Below the pieces are notes generated by a model. It saw only the letters and a list, made by a program, of their open reading frames with translations, was not told the DNA's origin and did no database searches. The position numbers and the translations under genes were made by a program. From an uncultured Clostridium sp. (GTDB lineage: Bacteria; Bacillota; Clostridia; Oscillospirales; Acutalibacteraceae): a stretch of 5,336 nt of DNA. Positions within the stretch are counted from its first letter, which is position 1, and every line of letters starts with the position of its first letter. The stretch is taken from the NCBI GenBank assembly GCA_900547915.1, contig URIN01000124.1:1-5336 (forward strand), given 5' to 3'. Positions 1 through 4,375 of this stretch are shown piece by piece.

Positions 1-35
1 CGTCTCGTGGGCTCGGAGATGTGTATAAGAGACAG
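1..35 (+). other. Untrimmed Nextera (Tn5) sequencing adapter, left end
   Basis: Bases 2-35 are exactly the Illumina Nextera read-2 transposase adapter: a 15-base GTCTCGTGGGCTCGG stretch followed by the 19-bp Tn5 mosaic end (17-35). Base 1 (C) fits the last base of an i7 index in that adapter. This is library-construction sequence, not genome. Native DNA begins at about 36. Any ORF beginning in it (the ATG at 21 gives proteins starting MYKRQV) is an artefact. Confidence 0.98.
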
Positions 36-259
36 GTTAAATCTTCACCGTCAAAAATATCTTTCTTTTTTAATCTTACAAATTCGGCACATCCATATAG
101 TAATTGCGCTTTTTGTGGCTCATCTGCATTAGAATCAACAACTGCCTTTTTTATGTTATTAATATGGTTTATAACTGATAAAAGGTCGTTATTAATCAAT
201 GCCTCTTCAATTGTTTTTTCATTTTCTATTATAAGTTCTCGAAAATTTTTGTTGCTCAT
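36..259 (-). CDS. Partial CDS, hypothetical protein (5' part only, cut by contig end)
   Basis: This is the start of a minus-strand gene that runs off the left end of the native sequence. The ATG is at 259-257. The ribosome binding site is very good: the upstream gene's TAG stop reads straight into GAG, giving AGGAG about 8 nt before the ATG. The gap to the upstream stop is only 10 nt, so the two are almost certainly co-transcribed and perhaps translationally coupled. The reading frame stays open for 74 codons until the adapter. The visible residues begin MSNKNFRELI and are charged and helix-like, with an EKTIEEAL stretch, a KAVVDSNADEPQKAQ stretch and a single Cys at position 57 (YGCAEF). There is no signal peptide or membrane segment. 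I do not recognise the family. Because it follows the 535-residue unknown protein directly, it probably works with it, for example as a partner or immunity-type protein, but that is inference only. The C-terminus is missing. Confidence 0.8.
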
Positions 260-269
260 CTTATATCTC

Positions 270-1877
270 CTATAAATTATTTAACAGCCGATTAATTCCT
301 TCTTCAGTTGTTCCATTTATTGCACCGACTAACTCATTAACTATATTGTCTCTTTGTGAATCAACTTTTTCTATTTGATCATTTTGTATTGCTTCTATTA
401 GTTCTGTGTTATTTATGAGCCTAGATTTTTGTATTGCAATCGTTATTTCTGAACCTATTGCAATAGCAAAACGGCCTACTCCAACAAAATTAATTCTCAT
501 AACAAACTGTTTAGCAAAAATAGCAGGATTGCCACCTGATTTTGCAAGACTGATTGCTGCATCGATTGCAGCATTTGTTGCTACAAAACATCCTGTTGCA
601 ACAGTAAGCATTCTTGTAACTGTTCCGTTCATAAATGGGAAAATTCTTTTTTTATCAATTTTGTCTAAGTCTTTTATGTTTTTTATTTTATTTTCTTTAA
701 TTTCTGTGTAAGTTCTTCTTACAAGATAAAAGGTCCTTACAAACATGGCGTTAATTTCAACTGGTATTGCTTCCATTACCAGTTCTTTTCTTATTCCAAG
801 TTCTGTTCTGTAGTCTATTTTCCTTTTTACAATATTTCCGTTTTCATTTGTTAATGAGAATTTAGAACCGTCAAATAATGAATCTATCCACTGGGCAAAT
901 TTATTTTCTACTGTTTCTCTTCCTTTGTCATCAACTTTTGTTTTTGAAAAAATAGGCAAAGCAGAAAGTGCTTTTGCAAGAGACATAAGCGGTCCCGGAA
1001 TGCCTGCACCTACGCCAACAGTTGAAATATTGTGTTTTTCCACTGCTCTTAGTGTCGATGAAGAACCAGCTAAATCTGAAATTAAATGATAGTACCACAC
1101 AACTGTACCAAAAAATATTTTTTCTTTTGTGTCTTTACCGATAACTCTTATTTCTTTAACTTCTTTATTGACAACCTTTGCAATTCTTGAACTTTCTTTA
1201 TCTGAAAATTCAAGATTTACAACTTGAAAAGTTCCGCTTTTATTTGTTCCGTAGCATTTTTTGGTAAACTGTGTTAATAATGAAAAAAACAGTCCTACTA
1301 TAGAGGGATGGTGAGCAAAATCGTAAAGATGGTGCTTTGTTGAACCACCAAAAGAGTGTTCAAGAGAATCGCTGGGAATATTAAAACGCTTTTCAAAATA
1401 TGAAACCATTCCGGATAATTTATTTGCTTTGTTTTCTGCTGAAGCAACTTCTGATGTACCTTTTTCAATTGCTTTTTTCGCTGTATTTTGAACTTTTTCA
1501 TTTTGAGCTAATTTACTGATTTTTTTATTTATTTCCTGTCCTCCTGATTCATTGAAAAAATCAAGTAAATCTTTACCGTCGGTATTTCCTAAAATCTTAT
1601 TTAATCTTATTTCTTTTAATACGGCGTCAACAGTTGCAGTTAATATTCCGCTACTAGCAGAAACTATATAGTCTAAAGTATCTGCATTACAAGATAACTG
1701 GTCTATTTTTTCGCTGATTCGATTTAATTGCTGATATGTAAAATTATTTGAAATAGCAGGAATAACAAAATCTTCAATTTCACTTGAATCACAAGATTGA
1801 AGTTCAATTTTTATTTCGCTTTGGTCTTTACTATTTTCGTACTCATTACTAATTATTAAACTTGTAAGATTATCCAA
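270..1877 (-). CDS. Hypothetical protein, 535 aa, with hydrophobic C-terminal segments
   Basis: This is a long complete ORF without a family I can name. The start is TTG at 1877-1875, chosen because GAGAGGTG lies 7 nt upstream and the next in-frame ATG is well over 100 codons in. Residues 1-160 are soluble and mostly helical: acidic near the N-terminus, then Lys/Glu/Ala-rich with coiled-coil character at about 115-155. Residues 175-205 hold a His-rich block (FGGSTKHHLYDFAHHP) followed by a hydrophobic helix (SIVGLFFSLLTQF). Other apolar stretches lie at about 254-270 (FFGTVVWYYHLISDLA), 286-308 (Gly-rich, GVGAGIPGP), 421-445 and 462-483. These are amphipathic or short, so membrane association is plausible but not proven. 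There is no N-terminal signal. The gene has its own extended -10 promoter and leads a two-gene operon with the truncated gene downstream. Such an isolated large-plus-small pair in an AT-rich region suggests accessory content, possibly a toxin, defence or phage-related module; none of these is shown. Confidence 0.85.
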   Translation of the reverse strand: MDNLTSLIISNEYENSKDQSEIKIELQSCDSSEIEDFVIPAISNNFTYQQLNRISEKIDQLSCNADTLDYIVSASSGILTATVDAVLKEIRLNKILGNTDGKDLLDFFNESGGQEINKKISKLAQNEKVQNTAKKAIEKGTSEVASAENKANKLSGMVSYFEKRFNIPSDSLEHSFGGSTKHHLYDFAHHPSIVGLFFSLLTQFTKKCYGTNKSGTFQVVNLEFSDKESSRIAKVVNKEVKEIRVIGKDTKEKIFFGTVVWYYHLISDLAGSSSTLRAVEKHNISTVGVGAGIPGPLMSLAKALSALPIFSKTKVDDKGRETVENKFAQWIDSLFDGSKFSLTNENGNIVKRKIDYRTELGIRKELVMEAIPVEINAMFVRTFYLVRRTYTEIKENKIKNIKDLDKIDKKRIFPFMNGTVTRMLTVATGCFVATNAAIDAAISLAKSGGNPAIFAKQFVMRINFVGVGRFAIAIGSEITIAIQKSRLINNTELIEAIQNDQIEKVDSQRDNIVNELVGAINGTTEEGINRLLNNL

Positions 1878-1884
1878 AACAATA

Positions 1885-1892
1885 CACCTCTC
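1885..1892 (-). promoter_or_regulatory. Ribosome binding site fixing a TTG start
   Basis: On the minus strand GAGAGGTG is followed by 7 nt and then TTG at 1877. An earlier TTG at 1882-1880 is out of frame. The site supports TTG as the real start of the 535-residue protein, since no ATG is available nearby. Confidence 0.7.
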
Positions 1893-1903
1893 TATTTATA
1901 ATC

Positions 1904-1912
1904 ATTATAACA
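1904..1912 (-). promoter_or_regulatory. Extended -10 promoter for the two-gene unknown operon
   Basis: The minus strand reads TGTTATAAT, a perfect TATAAT preceded by the TGn of an extended -10 element. It lies about 27 nt upstream of the TTG start. No good TTGACA sits at 16-18 bp spacing (candidates such as ATTTTC are poor), which is typical of extended -10 promoters. Inferred transcripts would start around 1896-1899 and have a short leader carrying the GAGAGGTG site. Confidence 0.55.
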
Positions 1913-1917
1913 TTATT

Positions 1918-1947
1918 TTGGAATGTGAAAATACTTTTTTGTATAAT
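1918..1947 (+). promoter_or_regulatory. Possible plus-strand promoter, divergent to the unknown operon
   Basis: TTGGAA (1918-1923) is followed by 18 bp and a perfect TATAAT (1942-1947). The -35 matches consensus at four of six bases. In AT-rich DNA a TATAAT can arise by chance. It gains some weight because no plus-strand gene follows, yet two strong terminators lie 220-290 nt downstream, so a short transcript could be made here. Confidence 0.3.
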
Positions 1948-1950
1948 TCG

Positions 1951-2018
1951 TGACATTCAAACAAAAGCAACTATTTTTATGAATAAATTATAAAGTTTAA
2001 ATAAGGTGCTGAATGTCA
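1951..2018. repeat. 9-bp inverted repeat TGACATTCA / TGAATGTCA
   Basis: TGACATTCA (1951-1959) is the exact reverse complement of TGAATGTCA (2010-2018). The 50-bp intervening stretch is very AT-rich. The right arm overlaps one of the GAATGTCAACC repeat units. The arrangement could be a long-looped stem at the 5' end of a plus-strand RNA, or paired protein-binding sites. Chance is possible. Confidence 0.4.
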
Positions 2019-2032
2019 ACCAAATGGCAACC
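2011..2032 (+). repeat. Imperfect 11-bp tandem unit, copy A (GAATGTCAACC, AAATGGCAACC)
   Basis: Two adjacent 11-bp units of the form RAATGNCAACC are present. A second pair lies at 2284-2305 in the same orientation; the two 22-bp blocks agree at 18 positions. The direct repeats flank the structured-RNA and terminator segment. Repeats of this kind can be recombinase or replication-protein binding sites, or the ends of a small mobile or repeated intergenic element. No recombinase is in the window, so the role is unknown. Confidence 0.4.
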
Positions 2033-2161
2033 TGTGGGGCATATAAGTTCAAAGTGGCAAGAACTGCAAATCTCAAAAATGGCTTAACGGTGGGAGAAAA
2101 GCGGTCGAGTCCTGTTAAATCAACAGGACACGATTATTTTGTTCAGGCATTCACCTCGACC

Positions 2162-2190
2162 AAAAAGACGGTTTTCTAAACCGTCTTTTT
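2162..2190. terminator. Bidirectional intrinsic terminator 1
   Basis: A perfect 13-bp stem (2162-2174 with 2178-2190) has a 3-nt loop TCT. The stem has five A residues on one side and five T residues on the other, with a GACGG/CCGTC core, so it can end transcription on either strand. It would stop a plus-strand transcript from the 1942 region, and it backs up terminator 2 for the minus-strand kinase operon. Confidence 0.85.
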
Positions 2191-2198
2191 CTTATGCC

Positions 2199-2241
2199 AA
2201 AAGGCTCTAAACCCCTTAAAATCGGGGCTTAGAGCCTTTTT
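2199..2241. terminator. Bidirectional intrinsic terminator 2
   Basis: AAAAGGCTCTAA (2199-2210) pairs with TTAGAGCCTTTT (2229-2240), then an A/C mismatch, then CCCC (2212-2215) with GGGG (2224-2227) around an 8-nt AT-rich loop. The T tract is longer on the plus strand (2237-2241). On the minus strand it is the first terminator met after the kinase stop at 2382, about 140 nt downstream. It lies only 8 nt after terminator 1. Confidence 0.85.
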
Positions 2242-2250
2242 CGTTTTCAC

Positions 2251-2276
2251 CTTGAGATAACTTGAGATTGCTCAAG
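2251..2276. repeat. CTTGAGAT direct repeats with an inverted CTCAAG
   Basis: CTTGAGAT occurs at 2251-2258 and 2261-2268, a spacing of exactly 10 bp (one helical turn). CTCAAG follows at 2271-2276, pairing with the second CTTGAG as a 6-bp stem with an ATTG loop. One-turn spacing suggests protein binding on one face of the DNA. It lies between the terminators and the second GAATGCCAACC repeat pair. No function can be assigned. Confidence 0.4.
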
Positions 2277-2283
2277 ATGGGTT

Positions 2284-2305
2284 GAATGCCAACCGAATGT
2301 CATCC
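2284..2305 (+). repeat. Imperfect 11-bp tandem unit, copy B (GAATGCCAACC, GAATGTCATCC)
   Basis: This is the second copy of the 22-bp block seen at 2011-2032, in direct orientation and matching at 18 of 22 positions. The two copies enclose about 250 bp that contain both terminators and the nested stem-loop. GGTTG (2280-2284) and CAACC (2290-2294) also form a small hairpin here. Confidence 0.4.
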
Positions 2306-2381
2306 CAACGGCATACCGTTTTTACGTAATATCTAGACTTTTTGTCGTATAAGGATAAATTCAATTTTTAAAATAATTTTA
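2306..2381. other. AT-rich gene-free stretch, nothing recognised
   Basis: This lies between the repeat cluster and the stop of the minus-strand kinase gene. It forms the distal 3' untranslated region of the operon. I see no ORF, stable hairpin or promoter here that I would defend. Confidence 0.5.
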
Positions 2382-2867
2382 TTATTGTTCTATATAAGTG
2401 TAATTTTCGATTGACGCTTTTTCTTTTAAAAATAATGAATATTCAATGATCTTTTCGGCATATTGCGCTTTTGTGCAAACATCAAGATTCTTAATCCATC
2501 CCTTTTGATTTATTCTTGAAAGTGCCATTTTAAAATCAGTTATTCCAAGTGCGATTATTTTGTTCGTTTCAGGGAAAGCGCAAATGAATTCATCAGGCGT
2601 AAAATGACAGCCCTCAACGATTATGTTTATTTTGGGATAGTCGTTTTTAAGGCAGGTTATATAATCTTTGATTATATTTAAAAACCTATCGTTATTGATT
2701 GTAGGTTTTATTGCAATTTCTTTGTCGTAAAGTTCAAAATCACCAAAATTAAACCTTATGCTTTTTGAAAATGCGTCAAGACTGATTATAGTTGAATTTT
2801 TGCCGATTTTGTTTGCAAGAGTGGTTTTGCCGGTACAGGTTGCACCCGTTATATAAATTAAATTCAT
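2382..2867 (-). CDS. Small P-loop NTP-binding kinase-like protein (161 aa)
   Basis: The N-terminus is a textbook P-loop: beta strand NLIYIT then GATCTGKTT at residues 8-16 (GxxxxGKT), with Lys14 and Thr15 expected to hold the phosphates of ATP or GTP. A conserved-looking Asp31 (SLDAFS) and an IIVEG strand (82-86) match the layout of small P-loop kinases and zeta-toxin/AAA_33-like ATPases, where the Asp contacts the substrate and the VEG strand plays the Walker B role. The length (about 160 residues) fits single-domain kinases. ATG at 2867 is chosen over the TTG at 2873 because GGAAGG lies 7 nt upstream; the start then lies 2 nt after the methyltransferase stop, implying coupling. It is the last gene of the operon. 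The substrate is unknown; phosphorylation of a small metabolite or drug is possible. There is no evidence that it is a toxin. Confidence 0.85.
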   Translation of the reverse strand: MNLIYITGATCTGKTTLANKIGKNSTIISLDAFSKSIRFNFGDFELYDKEIAIKPTINNDRFLNIIKDYITCLKNDYPKINIIVEGCHFTPDEFICAFPETNKIIALGITDFKMALSRINQKGWIKNLDVCTKAQYAEKIIEYSLFLKEKASIENYTYIEQ

Positions 2868-2869
2868 AA

Positions 2870-3643
2870 TCAATCCTTCCTGAAAATATCAAGCATGTGA
2901 ATTGACAGCCCCGTCATACTTTCGTTTTCGCAAATTACATTTAAAAATTTCATATATTCTTCAAACTCTTTTTTATTAAGCCTTTCGAGTTTATTGTTGT
3001 ATAGATAAGACAGCATATCTACACCTACAAAATGAAGCCTTGTAACATTGTATTTACTCATAAGCCTGTCAATATCTTCTTTTCGGTATAATTCAAAAAT
3101 CAATTCAGGCTTTGATACGGCGTGGTAATTTTCGTCAATATCACCGTTGTTTAAATGATTTAAAATTTTCTTCGTGTAAAACATTTTATACATAACTGTG
3201 TCATTGTTACAGTAAGCAGAGTAAATTATTCCGCCTTTTTTTGCGACTCTTATTGCTTCGCTAATTGCCTTATGTTTGTCTTCTTCGCTATAAAGATGAT
3301 ACATAGGTCCGAGAAGCAAAACCATGTCAAATGTTTCATTTTCAAGAAATGAAAGATCGCATGCGTTTCCCTCAAAGATATGAATGTTGTGTTCCTTTTT
3401 TACTTTTTCTTTCATTATTTTTATGTTATGCGGAACAAGTTCAACTGCTGTAACGTCATATCCCTTGTCGGCAAGTGTAATAGAATATCTCCCTGTTCCT
3501 GCGCCGATTTCAAGTATTTTTGAATTCGACTTTAAATATTTTTCTATGTATTTCATTGTTATTAGATATTCAGGAAGTCTGGTTTTTCTCTTAAGCCTTC
3601 CGTCTTCATTATATTTGTTATAATAATTCACTATGTAATTCAT
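2870..3643 (-). CDS. Class I SAM-dependent methyltransferase (257 aa)
   Basis: The Rossmann-type methyltransferase core is clear. Motif I is ILEIGAGTGRY (residues 43-53), the glycine-rich loop that holds S-adenosylmethionine. The acidic residue that binds the ribose is Glu68 in VTAVELV. NACDLSFL (Asp96) is the usual motif III region, and FDMVLLLGPMYHLY (105-118) is motif IV with its following turn. KKGGIIYSAYC fits motif VI. The last 90 residues are a helical extension that probably forms the substrate lid. The ATG at 3643 is preferred over upstream TTG/ATG codons (3667, 3661) because AAGGAG stands 7 nt before it; this gives a 26-nt overlap with the GNAT gene. It resembles small-molecule (methyltransferase 11/25-type) more than rRNA or DNA enzymes, but the target cannot be read. 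Operon partners are an acetyltransferase and a kinase. Confidence 0.9.
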   Translation of the reverse strand: MNYIVNYYNKYNEDGRLKRKTRLPEYLITMKYIEKYLKSNSKILEIGAGTGRYSITLADKGYDVTAVELVPHNIKIMKEKVKKEHNIHIFEGNACDLSFLENETFDMVLLLGPMYHLYSEEDKHKAISEAIRVAKKGGIIYSAYCNNDTVMYKMFYTKKILNHLNNGDIDENYHAVSKPELIFELYRKEDIDRLMSKYNVTRLHFVGVDMLSYLYNNKLERLNKKEFEEYMKFLNVICENESMTGLSIHMLDIFRKD

Positions 3644-4112
3644 TGTTATGCTCCTTTTCATATTCAATAATAGTCATTCGCTTGTTTATCTTCTTTTCCG
3701 TGCCTGTTTGTTTATATCCTGATTTTTCATACAAATGGCAGTTATTTTTCTCCTCTTTAATAGTATCGAGCGACCAACGCTGTCGCCCGCTGAAAATTTG
3801 CTCTGCAAGCTGTAAAGACTTAGTTGCTATGCCTTTGTTTTGAAACTCTTTTAACACAAACAATCTGGCAAGATGAATTTCGTTTTCTTTTTTCAATATC
3901 CATAACTGACCCGCCGGCTTATCATCACAGAATATAAAATACATAAACATATTTTCGCTATAAAAATACTTTCTGAATTTCGGATATGCAAGAAATATCG
4001 GATTATACCACCAATCTCTGTATTTAAAAAATGTGTGCAAAAATCCTTTGAAGTGCATTCTGAATGCAAATTTAATTTCATTTTCTTTAATTTCAACTAA
4101 TTCAACTTTCAT
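3618..4112 (-). CDS. GNAT-family N-acetyltransferase (164 aa)
   Basis: The C-terminal half carries the GNAT fold. Strand ARLFVLKEFQNKGIA contains the QNKGIA loop (residues 91-96), the Q/RxxGxG/A motif that binds the pyrophosphate of acetyl-CoA, followed by a helix KSLQLAEQIF. LYEKSGYKQTGT (127-138) is motif B, the usual NLYEKxGF-type strand. The N-terminal half is aromatic-rich (DWWYNPIFLAYPKF) and probably forms the acceptor site. Length is normal for the family. ATG at 4112 is chosen because CGGAG lies 8 nt upstream; the longer start at 4163 sits inside a terminator hairpin and has no ribosome binding site. The gene heads an overlapping operon with a methyltransferase and a P-loop kinase, and is preceded by a leader ORF and terminator. 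The acceptor substrate (amine of a drug, peptide or protein) is unknown. Confidence 0.88.
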   Translation of the reverse strand: MKVELVEIKENEIKFAFRMHFKGFLHTFFKYRDWWYNPIFLAYPKFRKYFYSENMFMYFIFCDDKPAGQLWILKKENEIHLARLFVLKEFQNKGIATKSLQLAEQIFSGRQRWSLDTIKEEKNNCHLYEKSGYKQTGTEKKINKRMTIIEYEKEHNNELHSELL

Positions 4113-4128
4113 AACATCATCTCCGGAT

Positions 4129-4171
4129 AAAAAAATAACTGCTGACGAACTATATTTGTTCATCAGCAGTT
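4129..4171 (-). terminator. Intrinsic terminator / attenuator before the GNAT operon
   Basis: On the minus strand AACTGCTGATGAAC (4171-4158) pairs with GTTCGTCAGCAGTT (4150-4137), a 14-bp stem with one T-G wobble and a 7-nt loop. It is followed by A then seven T residues (4135-4129). The stem ends only about 24 nt before the GNAT ATG and lies downstream of the promoter and the leader ORF. It therefore sits where an attenuator belongs: it would stop most transcripts before the operon unless an alternative fold or a stalled ribosome opens it. It could also be the plain terminator of a monocistronic 30-codon gene, with the GNAT operon fed by read-through. Confidence 0.75.
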
Positions 4172-4198
4172 TTGTTTAAAATATAAAGACCGATCCAA

Positions 4199-4291
4199 CT
4201 ACCTTTGAACACAACGCAAATAAGCCCAAGCATAATACTTAGGCTGCTGCGGCTGTGCAAAGCTATTAACTTTTGCAATCAGATTAGTCAT
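4199..4291 (-). CDS. Short leader ORF, 30 codons, upstream of the GNAT operon
   Basis: ATG is at 4291-4289 and TAG at 4201-4199. AAGAGGT lies about 7 nt upstream of the ATG, and a near-perfect promoter sits just ahead, so the ORF starts within roughly 15 nt of the transcript's 5' end. The peptide begins MTNLIAKVNSF, has a QPQQP block at residues 13-17, and ends in an aromatic, basic tail (KYYAWAYLRC, then VQR). There is no signal peptide or membrane segment. Its stop is about 28 nt before a strong terminator and 87 nt before the GNAT start. Known leader peptides controlling resistance or biosynthetic operons have this placement. Two codons, Gln15-Gln16 (CAGCAG), repeat the CAGCAG of the terminator's 3' arm and could pair with its 5' arm. 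The ORF may alternatively be an independent small protein. I do not recognise the sequence. Confidence 0.6.
   Translation of the reverse strand: MTNLIAKVNSFAQPQQPKYYAWAYLRCVQR
4224..4244 (-). promoter_or_regulatory. Hairpin inside the leader ORF
   Basis: GCCTAAG and CTTGGGC form a 7-bp stem (one T-G wobble) with a 7-nt loop on the minus strand, over codons 17-23 of the leader ORF. It directly follows the CAGCAG codons that could compete for the terminator arm. A ribosome moving through the ORF would melt it, so it may take part in a switch between alternative folds. Confidence 0.4.
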
Positions 4292-4310
4292 AATAGTTAC
4301 CTCTTTTTTG

Positions 4311-4339
4311 ACTATAACATTATTATTCACCTTTGTCAA
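4311..4339 (-). promoter_or_regulatory. Sigma-70/SigA promoter of the leader-GNAT-methyltransferase-kinase operon
   Basis: The minus strand has a perfect -35 TTGACA (4339-4334), a 17-bp spacer and a -10 TATAGT (4316-4311; five of six). Transcription should start near 4303-4305, giving a 5' leader of about 14 nt before the leader ORF. ATAACAT (4314-4320) and ATGTTAT (4340-4346) form an inverted repeat embracing the promoter, which could be an operator. This strong a promoter fits control at a later step, namely attenuation. Confidence 0.85.
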
Positions 4340-4343
4340 ATGT

Positions 4344-4355
4344 TATTTCGAAATA
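4344..4355. promoter_or_regulatory. 12-bp perfect palindrome upstream of the -35 box
   Basis: TATTTCGAAATA is its own reverse complement and lies 5 bp upstream of the -35 element, between the LysR stop and the promoter. Position and symmetry suit a dimeric regulator. No binding protein can be assigned; the neighbouring LysR protein is a candidate only by proximity. Confidence 0.4.
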
Positions 4356-4375
4356 GAAATATAATGTTAGGCAAA

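Larger units (their letters stand above)
1954..2190 (+). ncRNA. Candidate small structured RNA ending at an intrinsic terminator
   Basis: A possible promoter (TATAAT at 1942-1947) and a 13-bp terminator hairpin (2162-2190) bracket about 235 nt without a convincing gene. Just before the terminator lies a nested structure: an outer 7-bp stem GGTCGAG (2103-2109) with CTCGACC (2155-2161), enclosing a hairpin of TCCTGTT (2110-2116) with AACAGGA (2122-2128) around the loop AAATC. The outer stem abuts the terminator stem directly, so the three helices could stack. It does not look like tRNA, tmRNA, 6S, SRP or RNase P RNA as I know them. It may instead be leftover sequence of a lost plus-strand gene. 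A 51-codon ORF (2024-2179) crosses it but ends inside the terminator loop and has no ribosome binding site. Confidence 0.3.

Noticed and set aside
21..275. Plus-strand 84-codon ORF
   Set aside because: Its ATG lies inside the sequencing adapter (MYKRQV), it has no ribosome binding site, and the minus strand carries a better-supported gene.
406..711. Plus-strand 101-codon hydrophobic ORF
   Set aside because: It is antisense to the 535-residue gene; its hydrophobic look reflects the complementary apolar codons of that protein.
2090..2130. tRNA T-arm-like GGTCGAGTCC
   Set aside because: The spacing of the loop and the 5-bp T stem does not fit, and no acceptor, D or anticodon arms could be found upstream.
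2024..2179. Plus-strand 51-codon ORF (starts MATCGAYKFK)
   Set aside because: It has no ribosome binding site and runs through the nested stem-loop, with its stop in the loop of the terminator. It is more likely a chance frame over structured RNA.
3384..4096. ORFs in other frames within the methyltransferase and GNAT genes
   Set aside because: They lie wholly within well-supported genes, and none has start signals.
4113..4163. Longer GNAT start at 4163 (17 extra residues)
   Set aside because: That ATG sits in the 5' arm of the terminator and lacks a ribosome binding site, while the ATG at 4112 has CGGAG 8 nt upstream.
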